11,585 nucleotides of DNA from Candidatus Bipolaricaulota bacterium (GTDB lineage Bacteria; Bipolaricaulota; Bipolaricaulia; UBA7950; UBA9294), in assembly GCA_015485945.1 (NCBI GenBank), contig WFSM01000134.1:1-11585 (forward strand), given 5' to 3'. Each line of letters begins with the position of its first letter. The first letter of the stretch is position 1. The notes beneath the pieces were generated by a model, which made no database searches, was not told the origin of the DNA, and saw only the letters and a program-made list of their open reading frames with translations. Positions 1 to 6,653 of this stretch are shown in pieces. The position numbers were made by a program, and so were the translations under genes.

Positions 1-501
1 AATTCCGATAAACCCTCCCCACACCGCTCCGGCGATAAATCCCATCCCGATTGCCTGGGGATAGGTGAATCCCCGTCCCCAGTATCCGGGAGGAGCTTCG
101 ACAGTCGGAATGGCGATCGCTGCGGCGAGCGCGAACCCGACTCCGCCGATGACCGCGCCAGCGGCCGCTCCCAGCCCGGCACCGACGAACGGCGACAGGA
201 CAAGCGATGGTTGCCATTTGATGACGGCATCGGCGATCAAGCGACCGGCAATAGCGCCCAATCCGGCGGCGACGGTAGCGGGCGGGATCGCAACTAACAG
301 CCTATCCGCAAGCGGCGTACCGTCCGGAACGAGGGTGAACCCGGTCACGCCCACGATTCCCATGCTGATGATCGCTCCGCCGATGGTCATCCCGGTGCAC
401 ACTCGGTTCACCTTATCCGCAGGAAGAGTACTCCCAACAACCGATAGGCCCGGAAGCAACGCTACCAACAGGATACAGAGCGTAGCACGTATCGACTTCA
501 T
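1..501 (-). CDS. Hypothetical glycine-rich membrane protein (partial, C-terminus off window)
   Basis: An open frame runs on the minus strand from an ATG at 501 to the window edge, giving 167 residues with no stop. The N-terminus (MKSIRATLCILLVALLPG) is basic and then hydrophobic, like a signal peptide or first membrane segment. Further hydrophobic stretches lie near residues 37-60, 67-87, 98-124 and 148-167. Several are rich in glycine and alanine (for example GAGLGAAAGAVIGGVG), as in glycine-zipper helices. It is therefore probably an integral membrane protein. I recognise no family and assign no function. The start is supported by a sigma70-like promoter ending 9 nt upstream. GGAAG just before the ATG could be a weak ribosome site if transcription starts earlier than predicted. 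It lies 34 bp downstream of the acyltransferase gene on the same strand but appears to have its own promoter, whose -35 overlaps that gene's stop codon. The long plus-strand frame across it is an antisense shadow. Confidence 0.72.
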   Translation of the reverse strand, partial: MKSIRATLCILLVALLPGLSVVGSTLPADKVNRVCTGMTIGGAIISMGIVGVTGFTLVPDGTPLADRLLVAIPPATVAAGLGAIAGRLIADAVIKWQPSLVLSPFVGAGLGAAAGAVIGGVGFALAAAIAIPTVEAPPGYWGRGFTYPQAIGMGFIAGAVWGGFIGI

Positions 502-510
502 AATACTTCC

Positions 511-539
511 ACCATACGTAGCGCTCGCGCGCATGTCAA
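511..539 (-). promoter_or_regulatory. Predicted sigma70-type promoter of the edge membrane protein
   Basis: On the minus strand TTGACA (539-534) is followed after 17 bp by TATGGT (516-511). The -35 is a perfect consensus match and the -10 matches 4 of 6. Only 9 nt separate the -10 from the ATG at 501, so transcription would start about 2-3 nt before the start codon. The -35 contains the TGA stop codon of the upstream acyltransferase gene (538-536). Confidence 0.6.
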
Positions 540-2128
540 CCGATCCCCAGTTTAATCTCCAGGAATTTTTGCCATTTTAATGGACTGTCACGGTGGAAAT
601 TAAGCCGGACGCGATGATCTCCATTGAACCCAATATCAAGTTTGTTCTTCCCTTCTAAGCGCAGGATCCGCGCTTCCTCAAGCGCGAATTCGTGGTCGCC
701 CACCCACAGGGAGCGATCGCGATAGGCCATAGCTCCGGACACCACCGGGGTGAGGTCCTTCCCACCGACAAGGATGTCCACCGGCCCGATCGATGTGAGT
801 CGCTCCCGGGGCCCGAGGATCCCTGCGACGGGGAGGGCTGCCGCCAGCTCACCGATGGTGGCCAAATCGCCGTTGCGGTGAAGGCAAAGCTCGCGATCGA
901 GGATCCACTTCGCGCTACACTGCGCACATCGTACAGTTCGTCCATTTGGTACGATGCTCCCGATTGTGTGACAGGCCGGACATGCCCACAATACGAGCTC
1001 GATGCCGCGCGCGGTGTGCGGGAGCCACGTGCGACCGCCGCCCACGATCGCGATCCGCGCCAACGCCTCATCCACCGCACTGGCATCGACCGGAGGGTAG
1101 AACGTGACCGTTAGCGGACCGGGACGGGGCAGGCCGGCCCAACGGGGATACACGGCGTAGCTCCCCTCGATCCGCACGGGGATGATCGGGACCCCAGCGC
1201 GGGAGAGAAGCCGTTTGACCGTGGTGGGGACCGCAAGCGGTCTACCGTCCCACGTGCGCTCGCCTTCGGGGAACACCCCCACGAACTCCCCTGCCTTAAG
1301 CGTGGCGAAGAATCGCCGCACCGATGTGGGATCGACCCGATAGCGGTCGGTCGGTATTGAACCAGTGCGGGTGAAAAACCACTTGCTGACCCCGGAACGC
1401 ATTGTCTCCGCCTTAGTGAGGAACCGGATATAGCGGCCACTCGCCCCGAGGATGAAGAATGGATCGAGGTAGGACGCATGGTTGGCGATCAGGATCGCCG
1501 GGCCGGATCGAGGCAGGTTCTCCCTCCCCGTCACCGTGGTCGGAAACAGGAGCCGCACGATTACCTTTCCCACAAGGTAGGAAACGCTGAACAGGATTCC
1601 GGGGCCGGGGACGCCGCGGCGGTAGCGGAAGAAAAACGGTACCTCATCCCGGAAACGTGTGTACGCATCCCCGAATCGGCGCTGGAGGACCCGTTCTTCG
1701 TATACCACCGCGTACCCGGTTAATCCCAATAAAACCACGGGGACGAGTGCCACCGTGACTACCGACCGCGCCGCCATTGCCCAACCGAGGAAGTAGATGG
1801 CGAACGCAAGATATAGCGGATGGCGCGAAAATCCGTACGGCCCCGCGTGCACGAGCCGGCGCGGGGGAATGAGCGCGATCGGGAACCCGCCGCCGCGGAG
1901 GTACAGCGTTACGGTGCCCCACGCAGCAATTATCGCACCAACACCGATGAGGATGGCACCGATCGGGATCCCGATCGCCGCCGGGAATAGTCCAATCCCA
2001 ACCCGGCGATCGATCCACACGCCAACCGCGGTGAGCGCAAGTGGAATCAACCCCCAGTACACCGTGAGATTTACCGCGAAAAACAGCGCTCTTGCCCATT
2101 TGTGCTTCAGCGTTGCCTCCTTAGACAC
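536..2128 (-). CDS. Fused ICMT/phospholipid-methyltransferase-like, PlsC acyltransferase and zinc-ribbon protein
   Basis: This is a 530-residue multidomain protein, about twice the length of an ordinary PlsC. Residues ~10-170 form a multi-helix membrane domain with the ICMT/PEMT-type signature GPYGFSRHPLY (96-106) and the EERVLQRRFGDAYTRF helix (144-159). That family methylates isoprenylcysteine or phospholipid head groups using S-adenosylmethionine. Residues ~172-358 are a PlsC-type acyltransferase with NHASYLD (216-222, the HX4D catalytic motif), FPEGER (286-291) and VPIIPVRIEGSY (313-324). This family acylates lysophosphatidate at sn-2. A four-cysteine zinc ribbon follows (C383, C386, C401, C404), then a ~90-residue beta-rich tail of unknown role. 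I infer a membrane lipid-modifying enzyme; the methyl acceptor cannot be told. The start is uncertain. The GTG at 2128 opens the frame after an in-frame TAA, but a strong AAGGAGG lies inside it, 5 nt before an in-frame CTG at 2110. The gene is divergent from the isomerase gene 31 bp away. Confidence 0.88.
   Translation of the reverse strand: MSKEATLKHKWARALFFAVNLTVYWGLIPLALTAVGVWIDRRVGIGLFPAAIGIPIGAILIGVGAIIAAWGTVTLYLRGGGFPIALIPPRRLVHAGPYGFSRHPLYLAFAIYFLGWAMAARSVVTVALVPVVLLGLTGYAVVYEERVLQRRFGDAYTRFRDEVPFFFRYRRGVPGPGILFSVSYLVGKVIVRLLFPTTVTGRENLPRSGPAILIANHASYLDPFFILGASGRYIRFLTKAETMRSGVSKWFFTRTGSIPTDRYRVDPTSVRRFFATLKAGEFVGVFPEGERTWDGRPLAVPTTVKRLLSRAGVPIIPVRIEGSYAVYPRWAGLPRPGPLTVTFYPPVDASAVDEALARIAIVGGGRTWLPHTARGIELVLWACPACHTIGSIVPNGRTVRCAQCSAKWILDRELCLHRNGDLATIGELAAALPVAGILGPRERLTSIGPVDILVGGKDLTPVVSGAMAYRDRSLWVGDHEFALEEARILRLEGKNKLDIGFNGDHRVRLNFHRDSPLKWQKFLEIKLGIG
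2116..2122 (-). promoter_or_regulatory. Ribosome binding site that questions the acyltransferase-fusion start
   Basis: AAGGAGG on the minus strand is a near-perfect Shine-Dalgarno site. It falls at codons 3-5 of the GTG-started frame, and the only well-spaced in-frame codon after it is CTG at 2110, 5 nt away. The nearby ATG is out of frame. Either translation starts at CTG, shortening the protein by 6 residues, or the match is a chance feature of the coding sequence. Confidence 0.45.
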
Positions 2129-2150
2129 GGCCCACCAATGCGGGTATTAT
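2122..2150 (+). promoter_or_regulatory. Predicted promoter of the isomerase-kinase operon
   Basis: TAGACA (2122-2127) and TATTAT (2145-2150) are separated by exactly 17 bp and each matches the sigma70 consensus in 5 of 6 positions. The -10 ends 9 nt before the ATG at 2160 and there is no Shine-Dalgarno sequence, so the transcript would be leaderless or nearly so. The -35 lies within the first codons of the divergent acyltransferase gene. A minus-strand -10-like GATAAT (2151-2146) overlaps this -10. Confidence 0.65.
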
Positions 2151-2159
2151 CACGTTACT

Positions 2160-3203
2160 ATGACTGGATTAGAAAGTGTAAGCGACTTGAAGAAGTATGA
2201 CAAAAGCGGAATGCTCGCCGTCCTTGATGCGTATCCAACGCAGTGCACACAAGCACTCGCGCTGGGGAGCAAATTTGCTCCCCAGTTACCCCACGGGATC
2301 GATCGGGTAGTGGTGTGCGGGATGGGAGGATCAGCAATGGCCGGGGAGATCGCGCGCCGGTTCGCACGCGTTCCCGTGTTCGTGAACCGTAATTACACTC
2401 TCCCGCCGTTCGTCGGCCCTACGACACTGCTCGCCGCGGTGAGCTATTCTGGCAACACGGCGGAAACCCTGTCCGGGCTGGACAAGGGAACAACCGCGGG
2501 GCTGTCCGCCATCGCCATATCGAGCGGCGGCAAACTGGAGGAACTCGCACGCAGCCGCAAGGTTCCCCACCTCAAGATACCGGCCGGATATCAACCGCGC
2601 GCTGCGATGGGATACCTCGCACTGCCGGTGCTTACTGTCCTCGACCGCGCTGGCTTGCTTAACCAGGCTCCGAACGTGACCGATTTAGAGGACGCGCTCA
2701 CCAACGTCCAGAAAAAATGCACTGCAACGGTGCCCGAGGCGGAAAACCCAGCCAAGCAACTTGCCCGTCGGCTCTACCGCAACATTCCGTTGATTTATGG
2801 AATAGCGGGGAATACCGATCTGGTAGCAATGCGGTGGAAGACACAGATCAACGAGAACGCCAAGCAACCGGCGTTCTGGAACATGCTTCCCGAACTCAAC
2901 CACAACGAGATTCTGTCGTTCACCAACGGCGAATTGCGCGCACACCTCCGTTGCATCTTTCTCGCGAACGATTATGACCTTCCGCAGAACCGGACCCGCA
3001 TCGAGATCATGCAGGAACTATTAACAGAGGAACACGTCCCCGTGGAAACCGTGGCCGCCGACGGCGCTACTGAGTTCGCACAAGTAATTGCCCACATCTA
3101 CTTTGGAGATTACGTGAGCTACTATCTCGCCATCCTGAATCAGCTCGACCCTACTCCCGTAGAATTGATCGAATCGTTCAAGAAGAGGCTCGCACACCGA
3201 TGA
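2160..3203 (+). CDS. pgi/pmi: Bifunctional phosphoglucose/phosphomannose isomerase
   Basis: This 347-residue cytosolic SIS-fold enzyme interconverts glucose 6-phosphate or mannose 6-phosphate with fructose 6-phosphate. The length is typical for the small bifunctional family, first known from archaea, rather than the ~550-residue classical Pgi. Visible motifs are CGMGGSAMAGE (53-63) and SYSGNTAET (95-103), which are SIS sugar-phosphate loops. RWKTQINENAK (225-235) carries the expected catalytic Glu (E232) and PELNHNEI (244-251) the catalytic His (H248). The Glu-His spacing of 16 matches my recollection of the Pyrobaculum enzyme. The frame is open upstream to 1797, but that part is antisense to the divergent acyltransferase gene. 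The ATG at 2160 gives the family length and lies 9 nt after a good promoter. It overlaps the downstream ROK kinase gene by 4 bp (ATGA), implying translational coupling. Confidence 0.92.
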   Translation: MTGLESVSDLKKYDKSGMLAVLDAYPTQCTQALALGSKFAPQLPHGIDRVVVCGMGGSAMAGEIARRFARVPVFVNRNYTLPPFVGPTTLLAAVSYSGNTAETLSGLDKGTTAGLSAIAISSGGKLEELARSRKVPHLKIPAGYQPRAAMGYLALPVLTVLDRAGLLNQAPNVTDLEDALTNVQKKCTATVPEAENPAKQLARRLYRNIPLIYGIAGNTDLVAMRWKTQINENAKQPAFWNMLPELNHNEILSFTNGELRAHLRCIFLANDYDLPQNRTRIEIMQELLTEEHVPVETVAADGATEFAQVIAHIYFGDYVSYYLAILNQLDPTPVELIESFKKRLAHR

Positions 3204-4267
3204 CCGCCGCTCACCTTGCTGGGCTCGACATCGGGGGAACAAAGCTGACCGCTATCGTCGCCACCGCGGACGGGGACATCCGCGCGCGCGTGCAGGCGGA
3301 GGCAGCGCTGGACGACGGGCAGTACACGCAATTCGCCGATGGGACCGGCTATGACGGACTGGCACGCCAAGCGACAGCGCTCCTTCACCAGGCACTGAAA
3401 AAAGCGGGAATCGCGCGGGTGGCGGCAATCGGAATCGGTGCCGCCGGGCCCCTTGCCCACGGGGGAATTCTCAATCCCACCAACATGGTCCTGCCGCCGA
3501 TTCCGGATGGTTTGCCGACACGTCCGCTCTATTTACAGCTGGTGGTGCCGCTGGAACAGGAATTCGCCGCGCCGGTCCGGTTGGAAAACGACTGTAATAC
3601 CGCGGTGCTCGGCGAGGTCGAATTCGGCGTTGGAAAACAAACCGCAAACAAAACTAGCTTACACATCGTGTACATCACGATCAGCACCGGGCTTGGCGCC
3701 GGGGTGTGGAGCGGTGGCAGAGTGCTACTGGGTAAAGATGGGAACGCCGCCGAGATCGGGCACATTCTTGTACGCGAAAACGGGTTGCGCTGCGGATGCG
3801 GAAACTACGGGTGTGCGGAGGCATACTGCTCGGGGCGGGGAATCGTGCATAACGCCCAGACACGGTTGGTCCGCGACGGGTTACCCGTCACCTCGGTGCT
3901 GCTGCAACCGGCGATGGCAGGAACGACGGATAAGTTCGCCGCACTGGAGAAAATCACTCCTCCACTGGTGTTCGCCGCAGCGGAAGCCGGAGATGAAATT
4001 GCACGCGCGGTAATCGATGATGCAATCTACGCCGGTGGGGTCGCCCTCGCTGCGGTCGCCAACGCCTACGATCCGACAGTAATCACCCTTGGTGGTAGCA
4101 TCGCGATCAACCATCCCGAGCTGTGCGCCCCGATGGAAACAGAGATGCATCGTCACCTCAACGTCGTCGCGCCCGAAGTGCGGATCAGCCCATTGCGCGA
4201 CCGCACAGTGGAATACGGAACAATCGTCCTCGCCCGCCGGACGGTCAATCAGGTGGCGATGTCGTAG
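3200..4267 (+). CDS. ROK-family sugar kinase, probable glucokinase
   Basis: This 355-residue protein of the ROK family phosphorylates a hexose, probably glucose, with ATP in the cytosol. The N-terminal ATP-phosphate loop is LDIGGTKL (9-16). The sugar-binding and catalytic segment is ENDCNTAVLGE (129-139), with the catalytic-base Asp at 131. TISTGLGAG (160-168) is the second phosphate loop. EIGH (185-188) followed by CGCGNYGCAE (198-207) forms the ROK zinc site and sugar contacts. LGGS (297-300) lies in the adenosine region. At 355 residues it is longer than the usual ~300-320, with an extra segment around 36-52 and 226-255. The start overlaps the isomerase stop by 4 bp, so the kinase product can pass directly to the isomerase and then to the adjacent PfkA. 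Fructokinase, mannokinase or N-acetylhexosamine kinase activity cannot be excluded. The last 19 bp overlap the convergent pfkA gene. Confidence 0.88.
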   Translation: MTAAHLAGLDIGGTKLTAIVATADGDIRARVQAEAALDDGQYTQFADGTGYDGLARQATALLHQALKKAGIARVAAIGIGAAGPLAHGGILNPTNMVLPPIPDGLPTRPLYLQLVVPLEQEFAAPVRLENDCNTAVLGEVEFGVGKQTANKTSLHIVYITISTGLGAGVWSGGRVLLGKDGNAAEIGHILVRENGLRCGCGNYGCAEAYCSGRGIVHNAQTRLVRDGLPVTSVLLQPAMAGTTDKFAALEKITPPLVFAAAEAGDEIARAVIDDAIYAGGVALAAVANAYDPTVITLGGSIAINHPELCAPMETEMHRHLNVVAPEVRISPLRDRTVEYGTIVLARRTVNQVAMS

Positions 4268-5235
4268 GCGAGTTTGTATATCTCTAAGTCGATGTTGCTC
4301 CCATTTTTGTTCAGCTCCGCCAGCGGCACAGCTACAATTTCCTTCCCCACCAGCGCGACCATCACTCCGGTGGTCCCATTTGCGAATCGCTGCACCGCAG
4401 CAGCGCCAAGGCGAGATGCAAGGATACGGTCAAATGCGCTCGGGGATCCGCCGCGCTGCACGTGTCCAAGGATGGTAAGACGTGTCTCAATCTCGCCTGA
4501 CTCCTCCAAAAAGTCACTCACCACTCTCCCGGCCGACCTGCCGGCCTCCGGCGCGCCCTTGGGCGTAAATCCCTCGGCAACTACGATGATCGAATGATGT
4601 TTGCCTTTGCGTAACCCGGCGTCGACGTCGGCGAGGATCTTCCCCAGCGACACCGGGACCTCAGGGATGAGGACAATTTCTCCTCCACCGGCGAGCCCGC
4701 CCATCAGCGCGATGTATCCGGACTCGCGTCCCATCACCTCCACCACGAACGCCCGCTCATGGGAGAACGCGGTATCGCGGATGCGGTTAAGACTATCAAC
4801 TACCGTGTTGAGCGCGGTGTCCACCCCGATCGCCATCGCCGTCCCGTAGACATCGTTATCGATCGACCCCGGAACTCCGACCGTGGGAACGCCTTGCTCG
4901 TCCAGAAACCGCGCCCCCAGAAGCGACCCGTTGCCGCCAATGATGATTAACCCGTCCAGGTGTTCGGAAGTGATTTTGTCGAGCGCCTGCTGGCGGCCTT
5001 CCGGAGTGAGAAATCGCTGTGACCGCGCAGTGTACAGAATCGTACCCCCGCGTTCAATGATCCCCCCGACAGCGCGGTTGTCAAGCGGGACAAAGTCGCC
5101 ATCAATCAGGCCGTTGAACCCATGCCTGATCCCGACCATTTCCACACCGATAGTCGCTCCCACCCGCACCGCGGCACGCAGGGCAGCATTCATCCCCGGT
5201 GCGTCACCCCCACTTGTCAAAATCCCGATTTTCAT
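4249..5235 (-). CDS. pfkA: 6-phosphofructokinase, ATP-type, with altered GGNGS motif
   Basis: This 328-residue protein phosphorylates fructose 6-phosphate to fructose 1,6-bisphosphate. It has bacterial PfkA length and all main blocks. TSGGDAPGMNAA (7-18) and RGGTILYTAR (62-71) come first. GGNGSLLGA (100-108) is the ATP/Mg loop. PGSIDNDVYGT (122-132) carries the catalytic Asp at 126. VEVMGR (165-170), AEG (220-222) and GHVQRGGSPSAFDR (257-270) complete substrate binding. G103, matching E. coli Gly104, favours ATP over pyrophosphate as donor, since PPi enzymes have Asp there. Three departures from the E. coli type are Asn102 in place of Asp103, Ser124 in place of Thr in the TID motif, and Ala133 in place of Asp in GTD. 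From memory, GGNGS variants exist in other lineages, so the gene is probably functional. The start at 5235 has no ribosome site but has a promoter-like pair 8 nt upstream. It is convergent with the ROK kinase gene. Confidence 0.92.
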   Translation of the reverse strand: MKIGILTSGGDAPGMNAALRAAVRVGATIGVEMVGIRHGFNGLIDGDFVPLDNRAVGGIIERGGTILYTARSQRFLTPEGRQQALDKITSEHLDGLIIIGGNGSLLGARFLDEQGVPTVGVPGSIDNDVYGTAMAIGVDTALNTVVDSLNRIRDTAFSHERAFVVEVMGRESGYIALMGGLAGGGEIVLIPEVPVSLGKILADVDAGLRKGKHHSIIVVAEGFTPKGAPEAGRSAGRVVSDFLEESGEIETRLTILGHVQRGGSPSAFDRILASRLGAAAVQRFANGTTGVMVALVGKEIVAVPLAELNKNGSNIDLEIYKLAYDIAT

Positions 5236-5243
5236 GATGCGAT

Positions 5244-5272
5244 AGGATACTGCAATCGACCACAGTCGACAA
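5244..5272 (-). promoter_or_regulatory. Predicted promoter of pfkA
   Basis: On the minus strand TTGTCG (5272-5267) and TATCCT (5249-5244) lie 17 bp apart, each matching the consensus in 4 of 6 positions. Only 8 nt separate the -10 from the ATG at 5235, again predicting a near-leaderless mRNA. Individually this is a weak match. It gains weight from the same geometry at three other genes. The rest of the 133-bp gap (5236-5368) holds only a weak imperfect hairpin. Confidence 0.45.
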
Positions 5273-5368
5273 ATCGGCGATTGTTTACCTCCGGAAAGCC
5301 GAGAGTGGTAAATTCGTTTTGCCGCAGTGCCGCGATCGATTTTGTCGCCATTCCAAATGCAAGGAATA

Positions 5369-6553
5369 TCAAGACACTATGTGCGGAGGCCTCTCACGAT
5401 ACACCAACACCAGCAAAGCACCAACAACCGGGAACAGCGACACCACACTCATCACCACCGTTAGTCCGTACAAATCAGCGAGCCACCCGATCGGCGTCAA
5501 CGCAAGCCCACCCATTCCCCACGCAAACCCCATCACCAGGCCGGAGACGAGACCCACTTTCCCCGGCACCAGCCGCTGTGCGGCAACGATACCTACCGGA
5601 GTGGAAGCAAACAGGGAAAACCCGGCCAGCCCCAAAAAAAACAAGGAAAGTGATGCCGGGCCATGCAAGAACAGGAGCAGCAACGGGGTTGACAACAACA
5701 ACGACCAGAACATCACCCACTTCGGCCCAACGCGATCCGATAGGCTGCCCCCGAGAAATCCCCCGAACGCGCCTGACAATAGGAATATGCTTATCCCTAC
5801 ACCGCCAAGGAAATCTGACCCACCATGTTGAGTGATCAATACCGCAAGGAAATTACCGAAAGTTGTCCCAGCCAACGAGCGGAAGACGATCACAAACCAG
5901 AGCGCGAGCAGCCCGGCGGGCAGGTGGCGCAGGTTGAATTTCTCAGCATGTGGTGAGGGTTGATCGCCATACGCGCCGGTGTTCCCATGAATTGACGTCG
6001 CAACCCACACGATTACTCCCAGTGCCGGGATGATCAACCACGGCGTACGCGCTATCCCAAGTGCGCCCACGTACGCAACGATGATCAGCGGCGCGAGCGC
6101 GCCGCCAAGGGTGCCGCCGGCGGAGAAAAACGCCATTGCCAGCCCGCGCTTCTCTCCTCCTGTAGCCGCGACAAGGGCTGCGTTCATCGGATGAAACAGA
6201 GCCGTGCCCAAGCCAGACAGGATCAGCAATACGGCCAACTGCCACACATTGATCGCCTCGCCGATGAATCCCATTGCAAAGATAGTGATTACCGGCCCCA
6301 CCACTGCCAACACCGGCCGGTTGGCGCGGTCGAGAAGATAGCCGAGTGCAGGTTGGGTAAATGAACCAAGGAGAACACGGATTGTTCCGAGCAGTCCGGC
6401 CATGGCGAGAGACAAATCAAGGCGGTTGATCAACAGCGGCAGAAGCGGCGCGAAAAAGCTGCCAAACCCGTCATTCATCAAGTGCCCAAGAAATAATGGG
6501 GTCACTCGTCGCCAAACAACAGTGGTCGCACGTCCGTCAGCCTTCGTCGTCAC
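5369..6553 (-). CDS. MFS transporter, Fsr (fosmidomycin resistance)-like
   Basis: This 394-residue major facilitator protein has about twelve hydrophobic segments and acts as an inner-membrane secondary transporter. The N-terminal block LGHLMNDGFGSFFAPLLPLL and the following SFTQPALGYLLDR resemble fosmidomycin-resistance (Fsr)-type MFS proteins, which have SHLLND and QPLVGYxxDK at these places. I therefore call it Fsr-like. The substrate is unknown, and drug export versus metabolite transport cannot be decided. The frame is open upstream to 6922, but that part is antisense to the divergent MFS gene. I chose the GTG at 6553 because a strong TTGTCA-N17-TATGAT promoter ends 7 nt before it and no Shine-Dalgarno exists. 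The alternative ATG at 6565 lies inside that -10 element. The stop is 133 bp upstream of pfkA on the same strand. Confidence 0.85.
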   Translation of the reverse strand: MTTKADGRATTVVWRRVTPLFLGHLMNDGFGSFFAPLLPLLINRLDLSLAMAGLLGTIRVLLGSFTQPALGYLLDRANRPVLAVVGPVITIFAMGFIGEAINVWQLAVLLILSGLGTALFHPMNAALVAATGGEKRGLAMAFFSAGGTLGGALAPLIIVAYVGALGIARTPWLIIPALGVIVWVATSIHGNTGAYGDQPSPHAEKFNLRHLPAGLLALWFVIVFRSLAGTTFGNFLAVLITQHGGSDFLGGVGISIFLLSGAFGGFLGGSLSDRVGPKWVMFWSLLLSTPLLLLFLHGPASLSLFFLGLAGFSLFASTPVGIVAAQRLVPGKVGLVSGLVMGFAWGMGGLALTPIGWLADLYGLTVVMSVVSLFPVVGALLVLVYRERPPHIVS

Positions 6554-6560
6554 GCGAAGG

Positions 6561-6589
6561 ATCATACCCGACACGACACGAAGTGACAA
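6561..6589 (-). promoter_or_regulatory. Predicted promoter of the Fsr-like transporter
   Basis: On the minus strand TTGTCA (6589-6584) and TATGAT (6566-6561) each match the sigma70 consensus in 5 of 6 positions with a 17-bp spacer. The GTG at 6553 follows 7 nt after the -10, so the predicted first nucleotide is at or next to the start codon. Confidence 0.6.
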
Positions 6590-6641
6590 GGAAACTGGAA
6601 TTGCCCGTGCTGATCCGGTATCGTGATCTCCAACAAACTCC

Positions 6642-6647
6642 GGAGAG
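6642..6647 (+). promoter_or_regulatory. Ribosome binding site of the DHA1-type MFS gene
   Basis: GGAGAG lies 6 nt before the ATG at 6654, a normal Shine-Dalgarno arrangement that fixes the start. It contrasts with the divergent neighbour, which has no such site. I found no convincing -35/-10 pair for this gene in the ~100-bp gap. Confidence 0.6.
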
Positions 6648-6653
6648 AGTGGG

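Noticed and set aside
65..580. Long plus-strand reading frame of 171 codons at the left edge
   Set aside because: It is antisense to the signal-peptide-bearing minus-strand membrane protein. Its Pro/Ala/Thr-rich product has no recognisable features and no ribosome site.
113..720. GCGATCGC octamers suggesting the cyanobacterial HIP1 repeat
   Set aside because: Only two copies were noted, and nothing else in the window points to cyanobacteria.
1797..2159. N-terminal extension of the isomerase reading frame
   Set aside because: It is antisense to conserved ICMT-like sequence. The family begins at about 2160, where the promoter also points.
5284..5312. Imperfect hairpin (TTTACC...GGTAAA) in the gap between the Fsr-like gene and pfkA
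   Set aside because: Only 6 outer and 3 inner base pairs with bulges and no U-tract on the transcribed minus strand, so it is too weak to call a terminator or riboswitch.
5122..5835. Plus-strand frames over the pfkA start and the Fsr-like gene end
   Set aside because: They are shadows of two well-supported minus-strand genes. Their Thr/Pro/Arg-rich products show no family features.
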